A stretch of DNA of 64,000 bases from JAHZKS01 sp047404135 (GTDB taxonomy: Bacteria; Pseudomonadota; Alphaproteobacteria; Rickettsiales; JABSSG01), in the NCBI GenBank assembly GCA_047404135.1, contig JBDOIT010000006.1, forward strand, positions 1-64,000, read 5' to 3'. The translations under genes were made by a program, and so were the position numbers. Shown here in pieces: positions 9,556-18,823 of this stretch (within the stretch, counting starts at the first letter, position 1; each line of letters opens with the position of its first letter). The notes beneath the pieces are model-generated. The model saw nothing but the letters and a program-made list of their open reading frames with translations, was not told the origin of the DNA and did no database searches.

Positions 9556-11586
9556 ATGGAAGAAAAATTATTTGATAAAGTTTTAGTGGCAAACCGTGGT
9601 GAAATCGCGGTAAGAATAATCAAAACATTAAGAAGACTACGTATAAAATCTGTAGCGGTATATTCTGAATCAGATACAAATGCTGTCCATGTTAATATGG
9701 CTGACGAAGCGATATTCATCGGTAATTCACCCGCAACAGATAGTTATCTCTGTATTGACCATATCATCTCAGCAATAAGAAAAAGTGGTGCTCAAGCAGT
9801 GCATCCGGGGTATGGGTTCTTATCTGAAAACCCCCTTTTTGCCGAAGCTTTAGAGAAGGAAGGAGTCTCACTAATTGGACCTAGTAAAGATGCTATTAAA
9901 AGCATGGGAGACAAAATAGCTGCTAAAAAAATAGCTGAACAGTCCGAGGTAAGTACTGTTCCTGGTTATATGGGCATTATCTCCGATGAAAATAAAGCAG
10001 TAGAAATAGCAAAAGAAATCGGGTTCCCTGTGATGGTAAAAGCTGCTGCCGGTGGTGGCGGTAGAGGAATGAGAGTTGTACATAATGCTGCAGCAATGAA
10101 AGATGCTTTTATTTCTGCCTCTAATGAAGCAAGGAACAGCTTTAGTGATGACCGAGTATTCATTGAAAAATACATCACAAGACCTTGTCATATAGAAATT
10201 CAAGTGTTAGCCGACAAGCATGGTAATGCCGTAACATTTGGAGAAAGAGAGTGTTCTATACAAAGACATCATCAAAAAATAATAGAGGAAGCTCCTAGCC
10301 CATTTATATCTGAAAAAACCAGAAAAGAAATGTGCGCACAATCTTTAAAGCTCGTAGAGGCAATGGGTTATTACTCTGCTGGTACTGTTGAATTTATTGT
10401 AGATCAACAGCAAAATTTCTATTTTATGGAAATGAACACTAGATTGCAGGTAGAGCATTGCGTTACAGAATTAGTATACAACACAGACCTTGTTGAGCAT
10501 ATGGTCAGGGTTGCAGCAGGACAGAAACTCAATATAAAGCAATCAGACATCAAGGCAAAAGGTTGGGCAATAGAATCTAGAATTTGCGCAGAAGATCCAG
10601 CGCGTGGCTTCCTGCCTTCGAGCGGTAGAATAACTACATATGAGGAACCTCCAAAAAATTCTCAGATTAGGGTTGATAGCGGTATAGCAGAAGGTGGTGA
10701 AGTAAGTATGTTCTATGACCAAATGATTGCAAAACTTTGTACATACGCACCAACTAGAAAAGAATCTATAGAAATCATGACGAAAGCTTTAGATGAATAT
10801 TCCATCTTAGGTATTGCTCATAACATTAGTTTCTTACAATCTATTATGCAACACCAAAAGTTTATTGATGGCGCTGTATCAACAAACTTCATTGCAGAAG
10901 AATATCCCGAAGGGTTCTTAGGTGAGCAAATAAATTCAGAAGTAACCCAAATATTTATGGCAGCTGCAATACATATGCATATGGCTGAATCACTAAGATC
11001 AGCGAGCATCAGTGGGAGCGAAGAAGATCAAGATAAGAAAGTAGGAACTAGATGGATTGTTAAAATAGATAAATCCTTCTACCCAGTGATCATAAAACCT
11101 GTAGCAGGTGGTTACAACATAAGAAATGAGAGCGACAGAATTAATGTGCGTAGTGACTGGGTAATAGGAAATAAGATTTTCAGAGGTACAATTAATGGAA
11201 CATCTACTGCTATTAGAATCGAGAATATATTAAATGGATATAAATTAACATATGCAGCACGTCAAGCAGAGATCCGCATATTATCTCCTAGAGTTGCAGA
11301 ACTGGAGCAATTCATGCCGATCAAAGAATTTGTTGAAGACCATAAAACAATCAAAGCTCCTTTGGCGGGTAAGATTTCTACTATACACATAGAAAAAGAT
11401 CAGCTAGTAAAAGCAGGAGAAAAACTTCTGACCATTGAAGCTATGAAGATGGAGAATGTTATCTCATCTACTAAAGAAGGAATAGTTGATGAAATCCATA
11501 TAGAAGAAGGATCTAACGTCACAACAGACCAAGTAATGGTAAATCTGAAAGACAAAGAGGCGGATAACCAAAAAGAAGAATCTTAA
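9556..11586 (+). CDS. pccA: Propionyl-CoA carboxylase alpha subunit (biotin carboxylase + biotin carrier)
   Basis: This is the ATP-dependent biotin carboxylase and biotin carrier subunit that partners PccB. The order is an N-terminal BC domain beginning DKVLVANRGEIAVRI, ATP-grasp glycine loop AAAGGGGRGMRVV, ERECSIQRRH-like segment (ERECSIQRHHQK), and EMNTRLQVEH. A BT linker domain follows at roughly residues 480-590, and a C-terminal biotinyl domain has the lysine in EAMKMENV about 35 residues from the end. The ATG at 9556 begins 10 bases after pccB; an in-frame upstream start inside pccB adds 17 residues foreign to the family. Its 3' end overlaps the convergent virD4 by 4 bases. PCC feeds propionyl-CoA into the TCA cycle through methylmalonyl-CoA. 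Confidence 0.95.
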   Translation: MEEKLFDKVLVANRGEIAVRIIKTLRRLRIKSVAVYSESDTNAVHVNMADEAIFIGNSPATDSYLCIDHIISAIRKSGAQAVHPGYGFLSENPLFAEALEKEGVSLIGPSKDAIKSMGDKIAAKKIAEQSEVSTVPGYMGIISDENKAVEIAKEIGFPVMVKAAAGGGGRGMRVVHNAAAMKDAFISASNEARNSFSDDRVFIEKYITRPCHIEIQVLADKHGNAVTFGERECSIQRHHQKIIEEAPSPFISEKTRKEMCAQSLKLVEAMGYYSAGTVEFIVDQQQNFYFMEMNTRLQVEHCVTELVYNTDLVEHMVRVAAGQKLNIKQSDIKAKGWAIESRICAEDPARGFLPSSGRITTYEEPPKNSQIRVDSGIAEGGEVSMFYDQMIAKLCTYAPTRKESIEIMTKALDEYSILGIAHNISFLQSIMQHQKFIDGAVSTNFIAEEYPEGFLGEQINSEVTQIFMAAAIHMHMAESLRSASISGSEEDQDKKVGTRWIVKIDKSFYPVIIKPVAGGYNIRNESDRINVRSDWVIGNKIFRGTINGTSTAIRIENILNGYKLTYAARQAEIRILSPRVAELEQFMPIKEFVEDHKTIKAPLAGKISTIHIEKDQLVKAGEKLLTIEAMKMENVISSTKEGIVDEIHIEEGSNVTTDQVMVNLKDKEADNQKEES

Positions 11587-13376
11587 ATTTCCTCAGTCTT
11601 CGTATCTTCTTTTGCATCATCATCTTGATCTACAAAACTATCGATCTCATAAGGTTCCTGAGTAGGAACCTGCGAAGGTGGAAGTAACCGATCCTTAAAG
11701 AAGGAATCCTCGTAATATTTTATCTTTTTAGACTTTATAGGCGGGAAAGACTCTATCAATAGTATCTGATCATCCTTCGGAAGCTGCATAACTTCCTGAG
11801 GCAATAGCAAAGCTCTTTGAGCTTGCGACACATTCATAGAGCGGCTGCCTGGATTAAAGTCTAAGAATTTTGGCTTACTATGAGAAATAGATTCAACGGT
11901 CTTATTACCACATAATTGAGAAATCAAATTTGCTGTTTCCACATTGTTTGCAGAGAATGTAATACGGTATGTAGAGTTTGACAAAAAGGAGTTCATACCA
12001 GCCTCTTCATATATACCTTTAAGCTGCTGAGTATCCTGAATAATCAAAAATAGCCTCACATTATATCCACGGAAATATGCTATACCAGCCTTAAACGCAT
12101 CCATCTTACCAAGAGTTGGAAATTCATCCATTAAAAATAGAACTCCATAAGGCTCCTCTGCTTTATTAGGAATTTTCCTTGTCATGAAGTCAGTTGCTTG
12201 TTGATAAAATATCTGCATTAAATTTTCTAAACGCTTGATATTATCTGGAGTTAGACCAACATATACTGTTATTTTTTTCTTTTTTAATGTTTGGAAATCA
12301 AAATCGCTCGTAGCAGTTGCCGTATCAATTAGAGGGTTTGCCCATAATTCTAAAGCTGAATTCAATGTAGAAATAACACCAGACCTTTCTTTATCTGCTT
12401 TTTGTAGGAATGCAGCAATGTTCATATAAGCAACAGGATGCAAATACTCTCCTATAGTATCCAATGCAACAGCTAGATTATAGGCAACATCATCGCTTCT
12501 CATTGTACGCACAGTTTCACCAAAAGAAGTGGGTTTCTCAGGAACGGCAATTAAATAGAGTACTACCGCCACGAATAGACTGCGTGCCTCATTCGTCCAG
12601 AACTCCCTCTGAGGTAAAATCAAATTCCCTATTTTCTGAACATCGTCCACCATCTGGCCAGGCTTGTTACTAATCCAATCTAGCGGGTTATAACAATGTG
12701 TATGACCATCTGGATCTGCAGGAGCCCACACATAACATTTTTGCCCCATTTTTTCACGCCACCCACTTGTAAGCTCATAGTTCTCAAGTTTAATATCATG
12801 CACAACACAAGATTCTTCCCAAAAAAGCATATTAGGAATCACAAACCCCACACCCTTACCAGAACCTGTAGGTGCAAAGAGCAAGGAATGCTGGTAACCG
12901 CTTGATACAAAATATCCATTCTTATCTTGACCTAACAACACTCCGCTTTTAGAACGAAGATTAGCACGCTCTAGATCTCTTTTACTTGCCCATTTTGCAT
13001 CACCATGGATCTTCTCTCCCTCCTCAAAAGGACTCCAATCCTCTAGATTATGGTAGTTCTTAGCTAAAATAAATATAGCAATACCAAAAGATAAAACAGT
13101 AGATCCGTAAAGCTTCGAAATAAAAAATCCATGGGATGAAAAATCTACTATAGTTTTATTGTCTATCATCCACTGGGTATAGTAGGCAAGTTGTTTCACA
13201 AAAAATATTACTAGAGAGACATTGCGCTGAATGTAAGCAGAGTCAAATTTAGCTGCCTCTAATAGATCAGTTCCATAAGCAAGAACCATAAATAAAGCAC
13301 CAGCAAAATACAAAGCAACCAATGAGCCCAGTAAAACTACAAACATCTTAAAAACTAAATTCTTTATGTCATTCAT
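11583..13376 (-). CDS. virD4: Type IV secretion coupling ATPase VirD4
   Basis: This is the coupling protein that recruits substrates to the type IV secretion channel and powers their entry. The N-terminus has two clear membrane spans (about residues 8-34 and 88-105), then the TraG/VirD4 ATPase with Walker A APTGSGKG at 168-175 and Walker B in VLFLMDEFPTLGKM. At 597 residues it is full length for Rickettsiales VirD4. The C-terminal tail is acidic (SFVDQDDDAKEDTK), a region often involved in substrate recognition. It is the last gene of the virB8-virD4 operon, 2 bases after virB11, and its end overlaps pccA by 4 bases on the opposite strand. Confidence 0.96.
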   Translation of the reverse strand: MNDIKNLVFKMFVVLLGSLVALYFAGALFMVLAYGTDLLEAAKFDSAYIQRNVSLVIFFVKQLAYYTQWMIDNKTIVDFSSHGFFISKLYGSTVLSFGIAIFILAKNYHNLEDWSPFEEGEKIHGDAKWASKRDLERANLRSKSGVLLGQDKNGYFVSSGYQHSLLFAPTGSGKGVGFVIPNMLFWEESCVVHDIKLENYELTSGWREKMGQKCYVWAPADPDGHTHCYNPLDWISNKPGQMVDDVQKIGNLILPQREFWTNEARSLFVAVVLYLIAVPEKPTSFGETVRTMRSDDVAYNLAVALDTIGEYLHPVAYMNIAAFLQKADKERSGVISTLNSALELWANPLIDTATATSDFDFQTLKKKKITVYVGLTPDNIKRLENLMQIFYQQATDFMTRKIPNKAEEPYGVLFLMDEFPTLGKMDAFKAGIAYFRGYNVRLFLIIQDTQQLKGIYEEAGMNSFLSNSTYRITFSANNVETANLISQLCGNKTVESISHSKPKFLDFNPGSRSMNVSQAQRALLLPQEVMQLPKDDQILLIESFPPIKSKKIKYYEDSFFKDRLLPPSQVPTQEPYEIDSFVDQDDDAKEDTKTEEI

Positions 13377-13378
13377 CT

Positions 13379-14386
13379 TTATTTCTTTATTCCTTTCCTA
13401 TTTGGATCACTTTTAAAATATATCTCTGATACATAACGTATCCCCTTTTCTGCTCTTTTCAACTGAACTACTACGTCTACAACCGATGTTATATAACTCC
13501 TCACTTCTTCAGGAGGCATCCCTAAACCCGCTTGCATGACCATCATCTTTAATTGCTCTATAGCCATTATTGGACTATCCGCATGAACGGTTGAAATAGA
13601 ACCAGGGTGACCTGTGTTAATCGCCCTCAAAAAACTAAAAGCCTCTTTACCTCTAATCTCACCCACAATAATTCTACTCGGCCTTAACCTCAAACATGCC
13701 TCTATTAAATCTTGAGTGGTTACATTTGCTCGTCCTTGGCCACCTTTGGATGCTAATAGATGAACTTTATTAGGATGGTCAGGAAGGTGTACCTCTCGTG
13801 CATCTTCGCATGTGATAAGCCTTTCATCTTTAGGTATTTCAAGCAAAGCAGCGTTGGTGAATGTCGTTTTACCAGTTGATGTACCTCCACTAATAATAAT
13901 ATTTTTCTTTGCCTTCACAGCGGTTGATAGAAACTCTTTTATTTTCTTCTTCTTTAGATATTCCAATAAAATCTTGTCTGCGGGATTTACAACTTCCCCT
14001 GTTGAAGTTTGAGAAAAGGCACCAGACTTATCATAATCCTCTAAAGTAAGCTTTACTTGAGTACCCTTTCTTATAGAAAGAGCAACGCCACCTATCCCAG
14101 CTGCTGGAGGGAAAACCACCTGTATTCGATAACCATTCGGAAGTGTAGCAGAAAGCAAGGGGTATTCTTCGCTTACCATTTGTTCCGTAGATTGAGCAAC
14201 CAACTTACCAAGATTCTTGAGATGCTCAAAGTCCAATTCAGGCACCGTCTCCATCCTCATCTCACCACGATTCTCTATCCAAACTTCTCCTGGTTTGTTC
14301 ACAGAAATTTCAGAAACACCTTCCTCTGCAAAAATAGCATGAAATGGTAATAGAAATGTTTCTAAAGCAGCATAATTTACTGTCAT
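13379..14386 (-). CDS. virB11: Type IV secretion ATPase VirB11
   Basis: This is a hexameric cytoplasmic traffic ATPase that works with VirD4 and VirB4 to drive the secretion machine. Around residue 168 lies Walker A GGTSTGKT. The Asp box CEDAREVHLP, Walker B region PSRIIVGEIRG and His box GHPGSISTVHA follow in order. The 335-residue product is full length. Translation most likely begins at the ATG whose A is shared with the virB10 stop (TGATG overlap, 14384-14388); a GTG one codon earlier is the alternative. Close packing with virB10 and virD4 indicates translational coupling in one operon. Confidence 0.96.
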   Translation of the reverse strand: MTVNYAALETFLLPFHAIFAEEGVSEISVNKPGEVWIENRGEMRMETVPELDFEHLKNLGKLVAQSTEQMVSEEYPLLSATLPNGYRIQVVFPPAAGIGGVALSIRKGTQVKLTLEDYDKSGAFSQTSTGEVVNPADKILLEYLKKKKIKEFLSTAVKAKKNIIISGGTSTGKTTFTNAALLEIPKDERLITCEDAREVHLPDHPNKVHLLASKGGQGRANVTTQDLIEACLRLRPSRIIVGEIRGKEAFSFLRAINTGHPGSISTVHADSPIMAIEQLKMMVMQAGLGMPPEEVRSYITSVVDVVVQLKRAEKGIRYVSEIYFKSDPNRKGIKK

Positions 14387-15858
14387 CACTTTAATATATC
14401 AACTCCGGTAGAAATATTCTTAGGAAATTGTATGTCAGAATTAACAAAAATTTTCACAATAGTACCCTGGTCAACTTCAATATATGGCTTACTTGTGAAG
14501 TTATCTGTTACCCATTGTTTAATTGAACTAGATGTATCCTGCAGAGCTTGCTTAGCAGCTTGCTGAGTTGGACTAGATGTAGAATTAGTTGTTTGAGTTC
14601 CATCAGCAGCCACCGTGCTTGTAGTAGTATTGGAACCAAGTTTAAACTCTTTCTCCATAATTTCGGCCAAACCAATATTAATCGCACTTAGTAATGCTAT
14701 ATTACCCAAAGAATTCCACAATTGCCTATTAACTATACCTTCAATCCCTACGCCACCTAGGTTGCTGACTCCCGGTGCATCTTCGACTTTAATATCATAT
14801 CCAGAAGGAAGTATTATACGATTCCATTTTATAAGCAACCTTGTCTGGCCAGCTTGATATCCCCCAGCGATCTCCCCAATAACCCTAGAACCCTTAGCTA
14901 TCAAAACATTTCTTCCTTTTTCTGAATATACATCTTTACTAACCAAAGCTCTAATTGGACCAGGGTAATTTGTGTTCACAGGTGTTTCTAACACAGTTTC
15001 AATAATCTTTCCCTGCGTTATTATAGAAGACATTTGGCCAACTTTTGTTAATTTTGACAAAGGAGCTGAACTAGCTTCTGCAATATAATCAAAATCTGCA
15101 TCTCTTGAAGAATTTTGTGCAGAAGACTTGTCTTTTCCTCCGGATCCGCCTATCAACATTGAGGATTTCAACCTAGAAGATGCTCGCTCTTTTCTTTTTT
15201 CGACAGACTCTGTCTTGATATTCGGTTTTTCTGGACTACCAGTAAGTGCTTTAGAAAAATCTGGCTTAGGTAAAACTTTCTGCTGCACTTGCTTTGTTGG
15301 AGCAGATACAATTTTTGGTGGAACAGGATAACGCTTCACTGCTATAGCCTTATTTTTCTTTTCTTTTTCAGCAATCATTTTTTTTGCTTTTTCAGCAATC
15401 ATTTTATCCATTTTTTCCTTAGCTTTCACAGGGTCTATTGCAACATCATATGACGGCGCAAAAGATGTAGAGCCTGAGATTACAGGGGCCTGAACATCAG
15501 AGCTTCTTTCTTTTTTTCTTTTTGATAAAATTGTATCCTGCGAAAAATTTGGCAACTTAGAAGATCCACTATAAAGAAAATAATACATCAACCCACCTAT
15601 GGTACCAACTAATGCAAGCAGTATCATGATGCTTTGCTTTGGATCCTTACTGACAGAAGACTTAAATCGAGACAATTGAGAAGAATCCCCTTGGTCCTCT
15701 GTAGTATACTCTTCCTTCAGATCCTCAGCATCGTCAAAGTCTTGGCCCACATCTGATTCATCAGCAAAATCAGATCCCGCCCCTGCAGAAGGGTTGCCTT
15801 CCTGATCCAATTCATCTTCTGCCTCTTCAAAGCCGTCCTTGTTCTCATCACCCTTCAT
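14386..15858 (-). CDS. virB10: Type IV secretion core protein VirB10
   Basis: VirB10 spans the inner membrane and forms, with VirB7 and VirB9, the outer-membrane core complex. It has a very acidic cytoplasmic N-terminus (residues 1-60), one membrane span at about 76-96, and a Lys/Ala/Pro-rich periplasmic linker with a tandem MIAEKAKK/MIAEKEKK repeat. The conserved C-terminal TrbI-like barrel (from about residue 280) contains GSRVIGEIAGGYQAGQTRL and WNRIILPSGYDI, with the antenna helices around NIALLSAINIGLAEI. At 490 residues it is complete. The start overlaps the virB9 stop by one base (TAATG). Barrel residues look intact, so the core should still need a VirB9 partner domain, although the adjacent VirB9 is short. 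Confidence 0.95.
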   Translation of the reverse strand: MKGDENKDGFEEAEDELDQEGNPSAGAGSDFADESDVGQDFDDAEDLKEEYTTEDQGDSSQLSRFKSSVSKDPKQSIMILLALVGTIGGLMYYFLYSGSSKLPNFSQDTILSKRKKERSSDVQAPVISGSTSFAPSYDVAIDPVKAKEKMDKMIAEKAKKMIAEKEKKNKAIAVKRYPVPPKIVSAPTKQVQQKVLPKPDFSKALTGSPEKPNIKTESVEKRKERASSRLKSSMLIGGSGGKDKSSAQNSSRDADFDYIAEASSAPLSKLTKVGQMSSIITQGKIIETVLETPVNTNYPGPIRALVSKDVYSEKGRNVLIAKGSRVIGEIAGGYQAGQTRLLIKWNRIILPSGYDIKVEDAPGVSNLGGVGIEGIVNRQLWNSLGNIALLSAINIGLAEIMEKEFKLGSNTTTSTVAADGTQTTNSTSSPTQQAAKQALQDTSSSIKQWVTDNFTSKPYIEVDQGTIVKIFVNSDIQFPKNISTGVDILK

Positions 15859-16262
15859 TAGTTATACCTTTCTTGCGGAGGATAAAAAAATCTAATTACA
15901 TACGCCATATCAGAATTATTTTGCTCTTCAGATTTTGAAGCTATGTCAAACTGATATGTGCGCAAATTAGTGATTATAGTCATATTTGTTCTAACATTAT
16001 TCTCCATAGGTTTGATAAACAACCTATTACCTATAGGAGTCATGTTCCAGGAATAGCTGTCACCAAGTGATAATGTCTTAATACGCTCACCTTTTTCAAA
16101 CTCAATACTTGATTGGAAACCAGTATTGATTAGCACTAAATACACATCATTCTGGTTATATACATATGTTTTGATCCTACTATCTGTTGCAATAGGAACA
16201 TCAGCAAATGCACTGCTCAGATTCATACAAAGCAAAATGACACATGCTATTTTCTTATACAT
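15858..16262 (-). CDS. virB9: Short VirB9-like protein (N-terminal domain only)
   Basis: This is a periplasmic VirB9/CagX-family component of the T4SS core, but only about 134 residues long from the chosen ATG. Full-length VirB9 proteins are about 250-290 residues. A signal peptide (MYKKIACVILLCMNLSSAFA) is followed by the N-terminal VirB9 sandwich, ending at the usual AYVIRFFYPP strand. The linker and C-terminal domain that contacts VirB7 and the VirB10 barrel are absent. The stop codon overlaps virB10's start by one base, so no hidden remainder fits in between. An earlier in-frame ATG at 16280 overlaps virB8 and would add six residues before the signal. Either a second, complete VirB9 exists elsewhere, or the core is unusual. 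Confidence 0.82.
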   Translation of the reverse strand: MYKKIACVILLCMNLSSAFADVPIATDSRIKTYVYNQNDVYLVLINTGFQSSIEFEKGERIKTLSLGDSYSWNMTPIGNRLFIKPMENNVRTNMTIITNLRTYQFDIASKSEEQNNSDMAYVIRFFYPPQERYN

Positions 16263-16266
16263 ACTA

Positions 16267-16950
16267 CTAACCCACATCATCTGAAATTGAATAGGCTTTA
16301 ACTTGAAAACCTAAAGGATTTACTGTTCTGTCCTCAAAACTTAGATTCAGCTCTACATAGCTCCAATCCAATGCAACTATTTTATTTTGAACTTTTCTAG
16401 TGCCACCCTGCTCTACGATAGAAAATCTTATCTGCGCCTTGTTATCCGTAGGAGATATCTTCAAAAATTGAACAGATCTGATTTTTAAATTCGTACTATT
16501 ATTAGCTCCATAGATAGAAATTGGATTGGTAGAAGGATTATTTAAAGAACTCTTAAACTGACTATAAACACCAGAAGAAGACATTAGTCTAGTAACAATG
16601 TTATAGTTGTGAGCGTATGAGGAAATATTGTAAGTCTCCCTTGCTCTCAGATAATTCACAAGGAAATAAGTGTTTATTGATTTATCTGTAGTCCACCTTT
16701 CGTCTAACCTAGGGTTTACAAGCGTTGTAAACCCTGTATTGTCCTCAACCTGAACCACTAGAGGCTCAATCGTCTTGCTCAATGTCACCTTTGAAATAAA
16801 TATCACAGAAATCACCGTTGCAACCAACGCAGTAATAGATAGAAAAAACAGCATATTTCTCTGAACGGCTATAGATTGATATCTATCTGCATACCAATTC
16901 TGGTTTGCCCCATTATTATCAGAATCTTTTCCTTTCGAAAATAACCCCAT
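16267..16950 (-). CDS. virB8: Type IV secretion assembly protein VirB8
   Basis: VirB8 is a bitopic inner-membrane protein that nucleates assembly of the T4SS. A short cytoplasmic N-terminus is followed by one membrane span (about residues 32-54, LFFLSITALVATVISVIFIS) and a periplasmic NTF2-like domain. Family-typical features include NYLRARETYN in the periplasmic helix region and ALDWSYVELN near the end. The length of 227 residues is normal. The ATG at 16948-16950 was chosen; a TTG nine bases upstream, which has a better spaced AAGG, could add three residues. It is the first gene of the virB8-virB9-virB10-virB11-virD4 operon, with an extended -10 promoter just upstream. Confidence 0.93.
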   Translation of the reverse strand: MGLFSKGKDSDNNGANQNWYADRYQSIAVQRNMLFFLSITALVATVISVIFISKVTLSKTIEPLVVQVEDNTGFTTLVNPRLDERWTTDKSINTYFLVNYLRARETYNISSYAHNYNIVTRLMSSSGVYSQFKSSLNNPSTNPISIYGANNSTNLKIRSVQFLKISPTDNKAQIRFSIVEQGGTRKVQNKIVALDWSYVELNLSFEDRTVNPLGFQVKAYSISDDVG

Positions 16951-16990
16951 ATGCCCCAATTGAACCTTAAGTAGAAACTCTTACAGTAAA

Positions 16991-17020
16991 AATATACCAC
17001 AAAAATATCCTTGAGAACAA
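16991..17020 (-). promoter_or_regulatory. Probable extended -10 promoter of the vir operon
   Basis: On the minus strand TTGTTC (17015-17020), an 18-base spacer and TATATT (16991-16996) are preceded by a TG dinucleotide one base before the -10 (16998-16999). This gives a transcription start roughly 30-40 bases before virB8. The -10 matches the consensus at 5 of 6 positions, while the -35 is weak (3 of 6), which the extended -10 could compensate for. Confidence 0.5.
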
Positions 17021-17076
17021 TCTTAAGTACTCTATGCTGCAAAACATTACAAACTATAGAATTATTGTTGCAAAAA

Positions 17077-18738
17077 TTAGATTTTTTCTAGCTCTTTGAT
17101 ATCTCCACCACTAAGAGAAAGAATTTTATCGCACGAATTAAGAAAATTAGACCTATGAGATATTATTAAAACAGTCCTATTTTTCATCAATGAATCCAAG
17201 GATTTATATACTATTTTGGTATTATCCTCATCCAGGTTGCTAGTAGCCTCATCTAGTACAAGAATCTTAGGGTCTTTCAGTATAGCTCTAGCTATAGATA
17301 TTCTCTGCCTCTGCCCGCCGGAAAGCTGGACTCCTTTCTCTCCTAAATGAGTCTCGTATTGGCGTGGCAATGTCATAATAAAATCGTGAATATTTGCGAT
17401 TTTTGCTGCTTCCACCACCTCTTCTTTTGTAGACCCAGGATGACCGTAAGAGATATTAAATAACACTGTATTAGAAAAAATCAAAGTCTCCTGAGAAACA
17501 ACACCTATCAATCTTCTAATTTCTGAGACACCAATATCCCGAATACTTATTCCTCCTATTAAAATCTTACCCGACCTTGGCTTATAGAATCCCAATAACA
17601 AATCGACAATTGTTGTTTTCCCAGAACCTGATCTACCTGACAGAACAACTCTATGACCCTCTTGTACTAGGAAAGAAACATTACTAAGAACCTCCTTCTC
17701 TGGCCTTGTTGGATAAACAAAAGAAACATTCTCAAATTCAATCTGAGAATTCTCATTTATTAACTCACTTCTGGAAACATATTTATTACTTTTTTCTACA
17801 GAATACAGCTCCGTAATCCTTTCTGCGGCTCCAGATGCTTTGTTAATGTCACTTATAACCTCTGACATACCCCCCATTGAGGAGGCAACAACTATTGAGT
17901 AAAATATAAAAGAAACAAGATCTCCAGATGTCATAATTCCATCTAAAACATATCCCATTCCAACCCAAAGAACTGAAAGTGTAGATATAGATGATACGCC
18001 CATCACAAGAGCAATCAATGTAGATCTCTTAAAGCTTCTATGCATCACAGACCTTAGATACTCAGAGGACGTTATATTCATTTGTTTGTTCTCAAAATCC
18101 TCTGCGTTGTTCAGCTGAACAGTTTTTATGCCAGCAAGAGTTTCCTCGATATGAGATGCAATTCGAGATAGTTTATATTGAGAATCTTTAGAGGCCACCT
18201 TTAGTTTTTTAGACAAAAGTATAATTGGTAATATAACAGCTGGAATAGCAGCGACCACATAAAAAGTAAGAGTGGCATTCGTAATAAGCAAAAGAGTCAC
18301 TCCACCTACTAGCATAATTATATTTCTTAAGAAAAACGAGAATACAGATGTAATAACATTTTGAATAAACTGCGTGTCATTAGTCAATCTTGATACAATA
18401 TCCGCAACATTATTATATTCAAAATACGAAACAGAAGCATACAAAAGCTTCTTATAGACATCTCGATTTACATCTACTGAAACTTTTTCACATATTTCGG
18501 TAATAAAATACGACCTAGTGGCACTAGCAGTAGCTAAAACCAATAGTATGACCGCAAGAGAAGCGGCCATCTTATTGATATCAGCCCCACTGACCCCCTC
18601 ATTTACAAAATATCTAACTGCTACTCCGATACTTAACACAGATCCAGCAGAGATCAATAGCGCTAAAAACACTAATGATAATTTAAACTTATAGTTTTTG
18701 AGGTATGAACCTAGAAAAATAAGATTTCCACTACGCAT
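17077..18738 (-). CDS. ABC exporter, fused membrane and ATPase domains (MsbA-like)
   Basis: This is a half-size ABC exporter of the MsbA/LmrA type, expected to work as a homodimer. Residues 1 to about 310 hold six membrane helices of the ABC transmembrane type-1 domain. The ATPase domain has Walker A LSGRSGSGKTT, a Q-loop (GVVSQETLIF), signature LSGGQRQR, Walker B ILVLDEATSNLD and the H-loop (IISHR). The 553-residue length is slightly short because of a compact N-terminus. Alphaproteobacterial relatives include lipid A/lipid flippases and peptide exporters; the substrate is not evident. It is divergent from the penicillin-binding protein gene and lies upstream of the vir operon on the same strand, 117 bases away, so it is likely independent. 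Confidence 0.88.
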   Translation of the reverse strand: MRSGNLIFLGSYLKNYKFKLSLVFLALLISAGSVLSIGVAVRYFVNEGVSGADINKMAASLAVILLVLATASATRSYFITEICEKVSVDVNRDVYKKLLYASVSYFEYNNVADIVSRLTNDTQFIQNVITSVFSFFLRNIIMLVGGVTLLLITNATLTFYVVAAIPAVILPIILLSKKLKVASKDSQYKLSRIASHIEETLAGIKTVQLNNAEDFENKQMNITSSEYLRSVMHRSFKRSTLIALVMGVSSISTLSVLWVGMGYVLDGIMTSGDLVSFIFYSIVVASSMGGMSEVISDINKASGAAERITELYSVEKSNKYVSRSELINENSQIEFENVSFVYPTRPEKEVLSNVSFLVQEGHRVVLSGRSGSGKTTIVDLLLGFYKPRSGKILIGGISIRDIGVSEIRRLIGVVSQETLIFSNTVLFNISYGHPGSTKEEVVEAAKIANIHDFIMTLPRQYETHLGEKGVQLSGGQRQRISIARAILKDPKILVLDEATSNLDEDNTKIVYKSLDSLMKNRTVLIISHRSNFLNSCDKILSLSGGDIKELEKI

Positions 18739-18823
18739 TACAATTTTAATACTTCCTGTATTGTCTTTACTTAAATTATATGTTTAATCTATGATCTAAA
18801 TATACTTTAGAAATGTTTTAGAT

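Noticed and set aside
14615..14857. Plus-strand open frame within virB10
   Set aside because: It is antisense to the conserved VirB10 barrel and has no start signal or domain.
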